Origin: Progne subis subis
Lineage: Eukaryota > Chordata > Aves > Passeriformes > Hirundinidae
NCBI GenBank assembly: GCA_022316685.1
Contig: JAKJHU010000054.1
Coordinates: forward strand, 3,012,501 to 3,076,500
DNA length: 64,000 nucleotides
Direction of reading: 5' to 3'
The notes beneath the pieces are model-generated. The model was not told the origin of the DNA and searched no databases. It worked only from the letters and a program-made list of their open reading frames with translations. Shown here one piece after another: positions 1 to 14,600 of this stretch. The first letter of the stretch is position 1; every line of letters begins with the position of its first letter. The position numbers and the translations under genes were made by a program.

Positions 1-3000
1 GGATTGGCTTTAAGGAAGCTGGATTCAGAGAAAATGCTACTGTTTCTCAACATATGCCTCCTCCCTTTCCCTTCTGCTACAAAGGTGTAAAACAAATTTG
101 CTACTGAAGCACAAAACCATCACTACCACCTCTGTAAGTGGTGGGCTGAGACAGACAAGCCTCCCTAAAGACTTGAGCCCAATCCCTGCTCAGCCCAGTC
201 ACTTATTATCTTCGCTCTCACCACTCAGAGCAGTTCCATCCATTCCATGAGATGGGACCTCTGATTAGGCATTGCTGGATTGCCTCCTCCCAACAGCAGG
301 GAGTACACAGAATGGAGCTTCCATGGGGTCGGTGGTTTTTGTGTCAGCATGAGACACCAACACAAACATGCTCACTCTGGTTATGTAGAAGAAGCTGACT
401 TTGGGCTGGGACTGCTGGCAAGCCTGAGGAAATGGATCCCAGGAAATGAAATCCAAATGAATCCCATCTTCAATGGGAACTGGGTCCAGAAGTCAAAAGC
501 AGCCTTCCAAGAATTTATATAACTTAACCTCAAGTAATTATAAAACTTCCTGCTACATAGGGTCCAACCAATGTCTGCATGCTGTGTTCTGCTCCCTCAC
601 TCAGGTGCCTGAGAGATGAAATCAGCTCTGCCACCCCAATTGCAGAGGTCAATCATTTTACAGGCTCACCCTGATTTTATTTGGGGAATGTACATAACCC
701 AATCACAAAGTCAAAGCAAAAGCTCTTATGTAACAGATGGCAAACTGCAACACATGGCAAATGCCTTAAAAAGAGAAGCAGTATTTCAGTCCTCTGCAGC
801 ACCCTTGGGAGAGCCTTGAACACTGATCAGATCACAAACACTTGCACAAGGCTGGTAAAGATGTGTTTTACACAGCAAGACACAAAGCAGGGGTTTGCTT
901 CCAGCTATGCTGCGGGTTAGTGGTGAAAGGTTAAAGGGAAGCCCAGGAGAATGTGTCTAACCACCTATTCTGAGATTCTCTGCCATGTGCTGTTCCAGAG
1001 GTACCCAGCTCCCTCTCTCCCTGGCCTCTGAAAGCATTACCAACCCAAGGGTCACACAACACAATTACACAATGCTAAAAGCAGAGAGACCACATGATTT
1101 ATACCCAACAGCTACACTGGCATCACTTGCTGATTTATGTTGCTTTTCTCCCATTTTCTGCTTTTCTTACTCTGCTGCTTCAGGAACAGCCAGTCCCATT
1201 TAACAGGATATCTCAGCTCCAGTTCCAGCTCAGCAATACCTCTGTTGGTTAATCATGTCTGTACATCTGAGCTGTCGGCAGATCTGGGCAGGTCATTTTC
1301 CAAAAGGAAAAACTATGGAGGCAATTTTCACAGCTGGAGCTCCCATCTCACCTCCAGCCAACACAGCTCCTGCCTCACCCGACGTGGATTCTGGCAGAGA
1401 TGGTTTTGTCTTCTTGTGTCAGACACTCTGCTTCCAAAAGCCTCTGGCTGCTTCTGGAGGAGGGCACTCTTGGATCCAAAGTTCTCTGCTTCTCAGATTT
1501 CTACAAGAAGAACTGCACAGTGCCAGCATCCTAACAATCAGTGGGTTTTATTTTATCACTCATTCCTGTATCACACATGAAGATATCCCAGCTGCTGCAG
1601 GAGCCATCCTTCTTTCCATGTCACATTGCACTTCACAGCGCTCCCCCATCTTCACAAAGTGTAAAACAAGTCAGAGCACAGGAGGTGAGTATCTGCAGTG
1701 ATTCAGTCACACCAGCCAGACAGAGAGCTGGCAGGTAATTATAACCACACAGCTCAGTTTCAAAGTCCAAAACTCCCCTGAAACCCATCACACACAGAAC
1801 AAGCTGTATGCACACCTAGAGCCAAAGTCAGCATCCCAGCCAGGCCCTGATTCACTGCAGGGGAGATGGCAGTATGCTGTCACATGGAGCCATGCAATGC
1901 TTCTGGAAGTCTCCACATCCACACCTGCCTGCACCTCTGTCCCTTTCACAGGGACTACTGGGGACACGCTCAGCCCAGGCTCACAAGACACACCTCAAGT
2001 GGCACAAGTGCCCTGCCACCAGAGACAAGCCCAGTTCCCACCTGGAAGTCTGAATACCATTTCACATTTATGCATTCCCAGCATGTCCTTCAGCCTAGTC
2101 CGTTGTTTGAAACAAACAGTTCTTCCCCTGCGTGGATCAGCCTGACAGATCCATCACTGAGAGCTGGAGAAGCCCGGCCACACGCTGTGCTACCTCCATC
2201 CATCCCCTCCTCCCACACAGCACACCAGGAGCTGATGCATGATGTGTGGATTCATGGCTGGACACAGCACCAAGTCCCTCCACAGACACCCCTCCATGAC
2301 CTTCCACCACTGGACAGCCTGGGGTTCCTCAGGTAAAGTCTCTCCAGCAGCAGAGTTCAGCAATGTTCCAGCCCAGAACATCCCCAGACACAACGAGGAG
2401 GTGCCGGAGATCCCAGCTGTGCCCCAGCTCCATGCTGCATGCAGGATCCCAGAGCAATGGCACAGCCTGGGACCTTGCTGGGGGTGTGGCTCAGGTCCCT
2501 GGGCTGGAACCACACCCAGAGGGGCCCAGCAAGCACATCTGGGGTCCTACAAGCCCTGTCCAGTGCCTGAGCCAAAGCACAAGATCTCCCATGTCAGCAC
2601 AGAGGTGAGGTTCAGGAAGGGCAGAGCTTTCCTCTGTTACTGAGAGGTTAAGAACAAACTGACAAGCAACTGAAAGACTGCAGCATTCTGTTACTCCCAT
2701 GTGAGCAGCCACGCTGTATGCTCAGCATCCCCTCACCTGTTACTGTGCTTGTGCTTCTCCTGAGAGGGAAGAGGTAAGCCAGCATCATTCCTCCTAGCTC
2801 ACACAGGCCAAGTAACAGGATCCCACACAAATGGCAGAGCCAGGAATCAGCTCTGAGCTTCCCAAACTCAGGCAGGCTAGCCCCAAACACCTCCTTTCAT
2901 GGTAACATTCACTGTACAACAGATCCCAAACCAGAGCTCAGGGCTAAACCACGGAACACAAAGAGGAGAGGAGGGAAGAGCAGTGTGTGCCTTCACTCCA

Positions 3001-3569
3001 GGTTTCATCTACCCACACCAGGTGCACAGGCACACGAGGAGAGGTGGTCACCCCACTCACCTGACACTGCAGCTGCTGCTCAGAGCTCTTAAAGGCAGGA
3101 AAGAAGCACTGGCTGTCCCTCCTCCATCCCTTTTGTCTCACTAAGTTTCTGAAGACTGGAAGTATAAATGTTCAAAGCTTACTTCCTCGCATCTCTAACA
3201 CAAACAGGTCGTCAAGGAATGCTCCCAAAGGGTGGGAACCACCAAGTCTCTGCTTGCCCCCGACTGAGAAGAAGGGAAGGCAGGGGACTGAGCAGACTCA
3301 GATGCTGAAGGGTGTAAATAAAGACATTTCTGGTGATATTTATTTTGGCAGTTATTAGAGGGAGGAGACAAAAAATTCAGAAGTCATCCTCACAGAAAAT
3401 GTCAACACTTTTCCAAGTTTAATGAGCTTGATTTTTTTTTTTCCCCATAGGCCATATGAAAATGCAGCTGGGAAAAACCACACAGGACAGCTGAGGGAAC
3501 AGAGGAAAAGGAAATCTCCACAGAGACATCCAGTATTCTGGAAAGCATGTCGAAGATATCAGCTAAATC

Positions 3570-3625
3570 ACTACTGGCCTCATTTTACAAGCTAAGAGGC
3601 TGAGAAAGGGCAATGAATTAAGAAT
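3570..3625. repeat. Possible MIR/L2-like relic
   Basis: CCTCATTTTACAAGCTAAG followed by GAGGCTGAGAAAGGGCAATGA resembles the widely shared 3' module of MIR/L2 elements ('CATTTTACAGATGAGGAAACTGAGG'). Short and diverged, so tentative. Confidence 0.3.
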
Positions 3626-6600
3626 TTATAAAGATGGACAGATAAAAGTTCAGGCAATCTTCAAGAGAAAAAATTGAAGGATGGCTTTTTTAGAGATTTG
3701 ATGAAGTCACTTTAATAATTTATCTCACTACAAATTAAGACACTGATAATCAAATGCGATGACCTTGAGAAATTAAGGGCATGTCAACACTGGAAGGACA
3801 GACAGTACATCCCTCTCTCCCCTACACATTCTCAGCAGCTCCAGATAGTTATTTTAAATCCCTCACTGAACAACACCACATGAACAAAACCCTGGAATGC
3901 TGTACAACAATGGTCTCCAGGGAGCACACAGTAACTTCCACATGATAAGGAAAAGAGCTCTTGGGTTACCTCTGCCATCCCTTCCCAGGCCATGGAATTC
4001 CCCAGCTGCCTGCCCAGTCCAAACCTAAGAGTGTATGGGGACACCAAATGCATCTCACTGGGCTTGTGTGTGATTGTCTGAAAGCCTCCAGAACTGGTGA
4101 GCAGGAGTGCTCTGGGCTTGCACTGAACCTAGCTTTTAGATTCTGTTGGCACTTTCACAGTGCAGGATGCCTTGATCCTGTTTGGGTTTCCAACAGCCAA
4201 CTGCAACCCTGTCTGCTCTGCCCAGTCCTTATGACACTGACCAAACAAGCACAGGGAAAATCAGTAGTGAAGTTTGGCTCTTCTTGTGATGCACTTATTG
4301 CAGAAGAAAGACAAAGGAGACCCTCAGGAAAGTACTGTGTTCAAGCCAGAGAAAGCAGTTTTAATAACAGCTTTCTGAGGGCTGTTCTGTTCTGAAGTTC
4401 ACAGACATCAAAATATTTATTTTCTGGACTATTCCCACTACCTTGACTTTCACATCATAACTGGGAGTTTCAGCATAAGCTGGGAGTTACACAGAACACC
4501 TCAGTTCAGGAGGGCAAGCTGGTCCCTAGGAAAGGGATGACAAAAAAAAAGGTAATGAAATTATGTATTCAGAACCTGGAACTTCCTGCCCTGAATCTGT
4601 CAGTGAGTTACTGAAAAATTGGTACAGGTTCAAGATCTCTACAGCCGAGACAGCAATTTTGTAACATATAAAAAGGAAACATAAATATATCTAACAAGGG
4701 ATGCGAACACCAAAGTGTGCCTATGGTGACAGCAGGAGAGCTGAAAGATCAAATTGAGAGATGCTGGATAGAGTGAAAAAGAGTGTGTGGGCCATAGTAG
4801 CAAACCCAGAGATCCCTCAGCAAAACTGGGTGAGAGCTTCCTGTATGGAATGGGGAACTGGGCTCTGCAGCTGCTTCACTGAGTTATTTGGGGCAGCTCA
4901 CAAGAGCCAGCAGAGATAACTGTGGGACACAGATGACTATCCAAGGCTGCTCTGAAGCCAAGTTAAGAGATGGTCAGATTGTCCATGCACAAAAAGGGTC
5001 TCTGAGATGTCTCAGGAGACACAAGTTTGATTCTTGGCTCAGCTCCCAGCCAAGGAGTGTCACCTGTAAAACAGGATGAACTGCTTCAGCAAACCAAACC
5101 CATTGTATCTTGGGTTTCTGCAAAATACTTTCTTCATTACATCAACAACTCACTGCTTTGAACTTCCTTTGCAAAGCACTTTCAGACGAACTGATAAAGA
5201 ACAAAGCTCTCCAAGAGGAAGATGTTTCTGTCAAACATTCCAGCATCCCAGGTAAGCTCTGTCACTTACAGCATGAAGCAACTCTATTTCTTTATACCAT
5301 GAACACAACCCAGATCCCCAGTTAGAACAGACTTGAATAATCTTGTAGCAAGATTCTGCTTTGTGTAAAGTAACTATATAGGATTTGGGAGGCCAAAACT
5401 GTGCCAGAGCTGTTTTTTCTGCCTCTTCACCTTTGCAGTGCAGGGCTGTGGATGACCCTTTGTGCCCAGGTGACCCAGCAGCACAAGCTAAGAGCACCAA
5501 CAGCAAGCAGGGCTCTCACACAAACAGGGGAACTCCAAAGTACCTGATGGGACACCGAGACCTGCCCCACAAGGAGAGGGCACACCTGGACCCCTCGTGG
5601 CCATGGTGTATGTTTTATAAGCATGCTTCAACAATTTGGGAACAAATAAGGTCGAGTTAGCTTATGTAAGCACAAGAGCCATTGCCTTGCAGCAGCTAGA
5701 GCTGCTATTTCAGGAATCTGTCTCTTCACTTAATGTTCCTGGCCGTTGATTCTCCCTCAGCTGCCTCTTAGCTCTGCCTGCATAATTCAGTGATAGCCAA
5801 GACTGCACTTGTCTTGCATTGCCTCTTCCCCAGTCCCAGCTCATATCACTGCCTAACCCATCCCAGGTTTCCCTGGTGAGGACGCTCCTCACCAAGGGAT
5901 CTCAGCAGGTGTGCAGTGCAACCCCTGAGGCAAAACAGCAGAAGCAGGCAGACACCAGGAGATAATATCTTGTCCTCTCTGACGGCCTTAAGCCTGCCAG
6001 GGCAATCCTGCAGCTGGGGAGCTACAGCCTCCTAGCTGCAAGTGTAAGCCAGCACACAGAGCGTGGCAAAGCCTGCAGGTGACAGTCTCCACTTGGATTA
6101 CAAGAGCACATCAGTTCAAGAGCTGCAAACCTGTCCCTGCGTCAAAGAAAGGTGCAAAATTCTCAGTTATCATTTGTTCCTCTTCAAACAGCTACTTGTG
6201 AGGGACAGTGGCAGGAATGGCCAATGACAAATATGGACATTTCAAGCAGAGGCAGGGCAATAAATATCATCATGTTCCACAGCATCCCACAGCTTTCAGT
6301 CCAGGTTCTCACAGGTAAGCACCCACATCTGCCAGCATCTACTCACTCACCTCTAAAACCACAGCTGACCTAGAATGGCCCATGGAAACAAGTCTCAGAA
6401 GAAAGGGGGATGAGACTGAGCTGCAGGAGAAACTCAGAGTTCTGCAGACATCCTCCCAGTCCTCAGCTAAGCAGGAGCATGTGAGGACAGCAGTGACAGA
6501 AAGGGTTGTTGTTTATTCCAAACTCTTCCCAAACAAACTCACCCCATAACTTCAACATCAGGCCTGGAACTTCTACCCAACCTGCAGCCTCCCTGTCAGC

Positions 6601-8222
6601 CAAGCACACAACCTCCACCTGGAGATGCAGGGCTAATAAACTCTTCAGCAAGTTACTTTAGTGGTGGAATAGTCTCTTTGATAAATACATACTTTCTACA
6701 GATTCTACACTTGCTCAGTTCCCAGCCTCTGACTTCTACTACAAGAGACTTTTTACCTTCTTTAAAAGAGATCAGTGAATCTGTGGAAATTGTTTTACTA
6801 CACCATAGAGCCACTAGATGTTTTTACAGCTCTTACTCATAGAAGTGAGCATTTCTGTACCACCAAAAAGACACAGAATTCCTTCTGCAGCTTTAGAAAA
6901 TCTTTCAGCACAAGTGGCAGCCTTTGGCTAAGAATATAAAGAGTACTCTTTGGCTAAGGCTGTAAAGTCCTTGAGCCTTCTCCCTACAGCAATAATTAAC
7001 GTGCAGCTGCCCCAGCCCCACAGAGCCACACCAGCTGGGTTAAGTACATGGGGGAAGCAGGAGGAAGGGAGACAAAACCCCCTCATGTATGAACACCACC
7101 AGCAGCCTGTAAAAATGTTATCTCAGGGCTTTTTCAGGCCAGAAAGGGAACCAGCAGCTATATGCCACTGCCACTTAACAGTATGGGAGGCCTCCTGCCC
7201 ACAAGGCAAACCTTGGACAACCCAAACAAACTGACAATATTTGTCAGGAATTTTTCTATAAACACACATGACCACAGACATGAGAGGCACTGAGGAAACT
7301 TTAATAGCAAAGTTTGTAATAATCTTGGATGGGTTGCAAGTTGCTAAACTCTCCCTGACAAGAACAACATAAAGGCATTGTAAATGTTTGTGGTTTCCCA
7401 GTGAATCACCGAGTTCTGGATGTATTCAGCTGCTAGAGAGAAACATGGAAAGCTTGGGAGGAGTGGCATGTTTTATGTAGCTGAGAAACAAAGTCATACC
7501 TAACTCCACCCAGTGGATTCCTGATGTAATCTTTAAATAAAAAGTTTTTTCATGAAACCGAGGATCCAGAATTATAAGCAACGTCTTTAAATTCCCTGTT
7601 TTAAACTTGCTTAGATTTTGACCCTCCTTGATAGAAAGAAACAGATCTAATTGCTCTATTTCAATACAGCAAATTATAGAAAAGCTTAAATTACCATGTA
7701 GCCAGCATCTGAGTAAGTAATGAAAGCTACTCCTAGAAAGAGGTCATTATTACAGTTACGTAGAAACTCCAAGGCTGGAATCTCCCATGTCATCAAATTT
7801 AGTTACCACATCACAACATTAATTTGGCTGCTTGGTTCCCCCCCACATCAATCCACAAGAATAAAATGAATGGCATTTGCTTCTTCAACCTCCTGTCCCA
7901 CAGATCATCTCTCATGTAACAGCTGCACCCAAACAATGTCCTCAGGTACAATTTGCACCTGCTCCTGACTCAGGAGCCCTGCAATTTCTGTCACTGGTTC
8001 TTCTGTACAAAGTATTTTTCTAATGTATTTTAAGGTTTCCCTGATGAATAATATTAGCAAGGGAGTCTGCTCCAGGAGGCCTGCAATGCACCAGGAGTCA
8101 AAAGTCCAGTGCACTTCAGCTCTGCTTTCAGGGCCCTGAAGTTCATTCCAACACAGAACGTGCATGACACATCCTGAAATTAAGGCTCACAATACCCTTC
8201 CATTATTTTTATTTTTCTGGTT

Positions 8223-8248
8223 TTTTGTTTGTTTGTTTGTTTGTTTTT
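8223..8248. repeat. (GTTT)n microsatellite
   Basis: Five or so uninterrupted GTTT units after a T-run, in intron 24. Confidence 0.85.
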
Positions 8249-8524
8249 AATCCTTTAAATTGGTCTGTTTGAGCGTATCCTCTAACATTCGAGCTCTGCC
8301 TCTTGGATCTATATGCAGCCTCACTGAGCTGCACCAGGAACATCACAGTGGTGTTACAAGAATTCTGCCAGCCTGGTAGGCACAACTCAGAGCTGGTGCC
8401 ATCAGGTACAAGGGCTCTAAGACCACCACAGCCCCAGACTGCAGCTCTGAGGCCAAGCAGCAGATGAATGAAAGCAGCACCCATTAGGTGCCATCTGTAC
8501 TTCGAACACGCTGGAGCTTGTTAC

Positions 8525-8638
8525 CTCTGTCACTTGGCCGATGCTTCTGGTGATCAATTCCTCCCACTCCTTCTCTGTCACGAAGAGCTTCAGTTCATGA
8601 AGTAGCAGAACTTTGTGGAGAAGCATGCAGGCCATGGC
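8525..8638 (-). CDS. MYBBP1A: MYBBP1A exon 24 (last one in window)
   Basis: Encodes residues 1040-1077 (AMACMLLHKVLLLHELK, then EKEWEELITRSIGQVTE), phase 0 at both ends, acceptor TTTCAG and donor GTAACA. It fits human 'ACLLLQKTL...DPEWKQLMGQVLAKVTE', directly continuing exon 23. It lies 20.8 kb away but is clearly the next coding exon. Confidence 0.92.
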
Positions 8639-11600
8639 CTGAAAGAGAAAGGGGAGAGAAGAACATGAAACTCTCCAGGGAAGGTGTCAGCAATGTAAAA
8701 ACCCTGCTCAAGTGAACAGCTACACACACCATCCAGGGGAGGCCAGCTTACAAAGGCTGCAGATCCTCACCAAACAAGTATATCACAGACTGATTTGGGT
8801 TCAAGGGACTCTAAAGATCATCTCATTCCAAGCCCCTGCCAGGGACCAGAACAGGGACAGGGACACCTTCCACTGTCTTGCTCCAAGCCCCATCCAACCT
8901 GGCCTTGAACACTTCCAGGGATGGGGCAGCCATAGCTGCTCTGGGACACCTGTGCCAGGGGCTTCACCACCCTCACAGGGAAGAACTTCTTCCAATATCC
9001 AATCTAAACCTGCTCTCCTTCAGCAAAGGCTCTGTTTGAAAGCATTCTCTAGGCTGTTAGAGAGTCACCCCTCAGGACACACAGGGTGATGGGTTTTGGT
9101 TGAACGCACATAAATAAAAGAGAAGCTCAAAGGGGAGTGGAGGGATCATTACAGTTCTAGATTTAGGCACGAATATCCAAAACATGCTTTGGCAGCTGCT
9201 CCAAGGACATCACTGTCGGTCTTCCCAAGTTTTCAGGCAGCACCTTTGAGTGACTGCACCCTTTACTGTGCCCTGACCAGTGCAATAGACACAAATAATA
9301 AAAAATAAAAGCTGGCAGGGTAGCAAATGCTTCATTTCAAAGGAATACTAGATGGGAGCTGCTGTTCAGAGCAGCACTCAGCCTTGCCCTGGAGCCAAAC
9401 TTGCTCATTAAGCCTCTACATTAACACAGCAGTGAAAAGAATGGCCACTAGAAAACCAACAATAATCTGCAATCTTCTTATATATCCTTTTCTAGTCCAG
9501 AATTCCTATTTTAAGGCTTTCGTAGGTACAAGAGAAAAATGCAGCATTAGTCAAAGGCAAAATAGAGAAATGCACAAAATACAGTAATGAGGATTAGTAC
9601 AAATAGCTTAGAGGATTTAAGGGGCAATTTTTTGTAGCAGCACGGAGTTAGTGAGCAAATTCTACTCATATAAAGAAAAAAATGTTGCCTCTAGCTGCCA
9701 TCACACAGACCAAAATTGAATGCAGTTACAAATATCAAAAATCAGAAGGACTTATAAGAGCTAATCTCATCCAAAGAAAGCAATGGCTGCTGTTCTTTAA
9801 CCACACATCACAGAAAACAGACGAGCAAAGTTTGTAAAGCTCCTTATGAAAGACATGATTGAGATTTAAAGCCTGAGACCTCAAGGATAAAAGCAACCTG
9901 GTGATACCCAACCTGGCCACCAGGAGCAAACAGAAGCAACCTGAAAAACATGGATCAGAAGGCTAAAAACTTCTATTGGGTCATTTCTAGGGAGCTATTT
10001 ACTGAATAATTCAAAGTGAGCAAAGGGAAGAAATCCCCTGCAACTCCTGAGAGCTACACAACACATTCCAAGGCTTCTGGGACGAAAGGGATACTGGAAC
10101 ACAGCTTGCTCCCTGGAGAATACCAGCACTTGTATCTGTTTCACAACAGATAATGTCACACTTCCTTGCAAGCTTAACTCCAGTTTGCACCAGTATGGCC
10201 AGTGAAGAGAATTATCCAAACAGAAAGAGCTTTCATTACACACAGAAATCCTGCTCTTTACTGGAAGACGAAAATGCAGCAGGGAACCAGTGAGACCATG
10301 TCAGAAGATTTATGCTCATTCAATGAGGGAGAACACCCCAATGCCATCTTCAAGGCAGGTTTACATATTCCTTGTAATTATGGGGAGGCTGTGTCTCACA
10401 GAACAAATTATGGCATGTCTGCATATGTCTACCAAGTGTAGTGGAAAGTCACTGCAGTGCAATTACAAAGAGAACGTGACCCTGGGAGTAGATGAAGGAC
10501 TGTAATTCATTCTGAAATGACCAGACAGGGTCACAAACCTCCAGGAAGCAGCTCATCTCTGACAATTACAGACACATTTATACTGCAAGTGGGTGTAAAG
10601 CAGAGAGAAGGGTGGTGTTAAGGTATCCTGGGATAGCTCAGGACTACAGGTTATCTCCAGAGGCACCAGTGACAGGGCCAGCTCGGGAAACTGCTCCAGT
10701 CAGCGGTGGGAGCACTGCAAGTTCATGAGGAAAAGAACTGGAAGGAAATCAAAGCCATCCAATGGAATGGGAGCTCTGGAGTCCTGAGACTCATGCAGTG
10801 CACTGAGAACGTCCCTGAATGGGACCTACCCTGCAGTAAGCACTAAGCTTGAAAAGGATTTTAAAAGAAAGGAAAAAAAAAAAAAATCCAAACCACTGAG
10901 CATTCCCTTCTGTGTGACATAAATGAGAAAGTCAGAACACCCAGTCATCTGAGCATCCTGGCTGGTGCTAGCACTCTTTAGTAATTCTGTCACACTCAGA
11001 GCCTTCACACCTCCAGCCTGTGTATTGGATTCCAGCAAAGTGAAATATGTTTTGAGTTTCATGTAATTAAAACACCGCTATTGCTCTGCTCAACGTTATT
11101 CTTTTTCCTGATTGTTTTTTAAACCAATGATAATTTAGTACTAAGAACAAACAACTTTTCTCATTTGAAACAACAAAAATAAAATATTTACTTGTTGGTT
11201 GAAATAAAATTTGGCTTAAGAACATCTCAGTCAGAGAGTAAACATGACACTAATAACTACAGGGTCATCAGCACCATGCTATGCTGTAGGTTAAGGTTAT
11301 CATATTCATCCCAGAGTCAATGACTTCTCTGTTCCTAGAGGTGTTATTAACATACAGTCCTTGTACAGACTATTCTTTCCCAGCAAACTGAACAGTTCAA
11401 CACCAAAAGTTAAACCACAGGGAGAGGGACTGACATCAGCGGACTCAGCCAAAAAACATCAGGGGCAGAACCAAAACTAAAATCAAGCTCTTCAATCCTG
11501 CTCCAAGGGTAAACCCAATAAGAAACAACACTTCTCAATTCTTCTGCTGATACCATCCCACCTCAGAAAATTCAAACCAAACCAGGTGGGGCACCAAACT

Positions 11601-14600
11601 TTCTTTAGAAGGTGGTGCAGCCATCACACATCACCAGAGCATCCATAAGCACGTGTAGAGGGATCCTGAATGTCATCAGAAGATTGCTTAACAGATAAAT
11701 GTACCCAGGGAAAACAATCTAGCAAGTGGAAGCACAAAGCTGCCACATCCCCTTGGAAAGCAATAGTCCTCAGCAATGGCTTTTCAGCCACAATCCATCT
11801 GTCAGGGCTGAGAAACATCAAACCACTGGTTGGAAGGGCATGGAATAGCTGCCCTGGCAGGATTTGCAAAAAGGATTTTGAACACTCAAAGAACAGTCAC
11901 TTTCTTGACTTACAGGAGCTTCGCCAGGCAAAAGCAGCTCTGCTTTATCACCTAACATAAGAGGGTAAGAGTATGAGCACTCTGCATAAGTAGAGACCCA
12001 AAGTCAGTCAGGTCTTCAGGAGCCATTTCCTTGAGGTGGCAGAGAAACAGCTCTGCTGTTGCATTTAATTTTCCTTGTTTTATTTTCTCCATTACATGGA
12101 CACAATGCAGCTGAAAGCAGATGTGTTAGAGGTGTGGCATCCATGCACATGGGAGTGAACGTTCATGCTTTTTGCCTCTGGTCAGAGACACCACAAGCCA
12201 CTTTTCTGCCCATCTCAACACATCCCACTTTTTGGGAATGCAAACACTCAATGTTTTTAATGAAAATAGCCTCAAAAAGAAAATGAGACTGCTCATGGGG
12301 ATTTTCAGAACCATCTCTGGGAATGAGGATCTTCCCAACCCCAGCCACTTCTGGAAAGGTGTCACTGGAGCACCACCAAACGGTGGAGGCAGTAATTGGC
12401 AATACTAGTAATCCAAAAAGATCTTTTCAGAAATGAAGAAGAGTCACAAAATTTACCAATGTTCAGTTCTGTGATGCAGAGCTCTCATCAAGACTTTTGA
12501 AATACAGACCCACACACAGAGCACCTTAGGAGGAGCCAAGGCACCCCAGACTGTTCAAATCTTTTGCATCGATACTTTCAAACCCTTGTAATTTCTCACA
12601 GCTCTACCCTTAACACATTCATGATTTGTCTTTTACACATGACCAGCTGCATGTTTTACCATCAAATCAGAGACCAGAAGCAATCTGAAGTTCGGAGAGT
12701 ACTTCCACAAAATCCAGCAGAGAGCTGGAGCTCAAGCACTCGATGACCCAGCTGTCTCCCTCCCTCCTGCCCTCCCCAGCACCACTGGTATTTCGGAATG
12801 TCATACAAGCATTTGGTAATTTTGGAGGCTTGCAGAACAATACTGTCCCCAAGAATATCAGAGAAGATTCTCTGCATTTTCTCAGTGCCAAATCAAGCCT
12901 GCTGTGTTCCTGACAGCCCTACGAGAGAGCCAAGTATTATCAACACTTCCCAAATGGACAAAAATAGCAGAAGACTCCGGAGTCCCAGCCACCAAACTCC
13001 AGCCCAGTTGAGAAAAGAGGGTTGTCATCCCCCCATATGCACAGTCTCTGAAATGAGAATGTGTGAGAATAGTTACAAGCAGCTGACAGCCAGATTACAG
13101 CTTCTTCTAAAGGGAGTTATATGCTGCAGTGCATCCTGTGCATTAGAATCCATCCAGTTGCCATAATTTTCTCCTTAATGTCAGTTTTTAAAAATAACAT
13201 AAAATAGTAAAAAGAAGGGAAAAAAAAAAAACAAAAAAACAAAAAAACAGAGAAGTCTATTCAACAGTAGATACACATACAGACTCCCACATATCAAGCA
13301 TACTACTAAATAAGGCAGAAAGGCTCATTATCAGTCCACGTGTGAGCAGAGAATAAACAAAAACTAAGGGCAGTGCTGACCCAAAGATTTTCTGTGGCTT
13401 TTTTCACTTCTCTCTTATCTACAACAATTGCACAAAACACCATTCTGTGCAAAATGTTGTGACTTCTTTCTGAAACAGGCAACGTGCTCACTGCAAGTAA
13501 CCAAGATGTGCTGGTTATTCCCAGGTGTGCTCACCCACCTGAGTCAGATATTAAATAGGAGCGTGAGTGGAGTTTGCATACAACCCATCTTTATCCTGCA
13601 CAGGGAAGGACAAGACATCTGGCCTAACCATTAAATGTGGCAATGGATTAAACCCCTAGCAATCCAGACACTGTTTTCCTATTGAAAGCAGGTATCTAGC
13701 ACAGGTAGGTCACAAATTGCTCTCCCCAGTCACCAGCCAGGTGAGCTGGATGGAGGGGAACAGATCGAGATGTTTTCAATCACTGCAGTTGTGAAAGAGA
13801 AAAAGAACAAAACAAATAAGCCTTTGCAATACTCTAGAGATTCTGTTTGCAATTCTGAAGAGATGAAGGCATGACCTAAATTCAGAGCTGTTTTTCCAAA
13901 GGAAAGTGCTCTGTTAATAGAAGGACACTTGTTTCTGATGCAAAAATAAACTCTTTTCAGTCCCAGGTGGTTTAGGTTACTGGCTGGAGGTGGCTCTGCA
14001 AAAAAATGAAAAAAACTGCCACCCAGGCACACTCCTGAGAGAAAAGACACTGAAAGCAGCAGCCACCACTGCCACCAGCAGAGGAGCAGGAGCCTGAAGA
14101 TGTGCCTGCACTGTGACACACCAAATCCCAACTCTGAGTTTTCACACAGCTCTTCTGCTGGGTGATCCCAAAGCAGTTTGCAGGCTACAGCTGAGTAACC
14201 CTTTCAATTCCCTGACAGCCATTTCTAGCTTTCAGGGAAGAGGCAGCAACTTTGCCTGGGTTGCCTCAAGCACATGGCAGGACAGAAACTCTCATTAAAC
14301 CTGACCCAGGACAGTATTTGAGCTTATCACATCTCCTTAAGCTTTGTAAAAGAAGCAGTGGGGAGTTTACATACTAACCAAAGACCTGAAGATGGATTTT
14401 CTTCATCTTTTTTGCCTGTTGTTTTAGCAGCATGAACAAAGTTTATTAATATGAAACATGTCACCAGTGTGGCAAGAGCATCTTATTCTCTTTATGTTTT
14501 TTTTAATATATATATATATATATGTCTATATATATGTCTATATACATAAAAAACATTTTACCTGGAAAATTACAGGTTTGTGCAACTCAAATACATTTTT

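Larger units (their letters stand above)
1..8524 (-). other. MYBBP1A intron 24, left part (runs off window)
   Basis: Downstream of exon 24 on the gene strand. I searched it for the next MYBBP1A exon (a leucine-rich helical block) and for the Lys/Arg-rich tail and found neither on the minus strand. No other gene is supported. The content is unique sequence with a (GTTT)n run and possible old MIR/L2-like relics. Confidence 0.65.

Noticed and set aside
5036..5085. MIR-like end (CTCAGCTCC, CACCTGTAAAACAGGATGA)
   Set aside because: The match to the MIR 3' module is short and broken; not reported as a feature without a repeat-library search.
7905..8165. Minus-strand 86-codon frame as the next MYBBP1A exon after exon 24
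   Set aside because: No similarity to the expected helical block or basic tail, and no convincing acceptor/donor pair in the right phase.
13220..13249. Poly-A tract as the tail of a processed pseudogene
   Set aside because: The sequence before it shows no coding remnant or target-site duplication I could identify.
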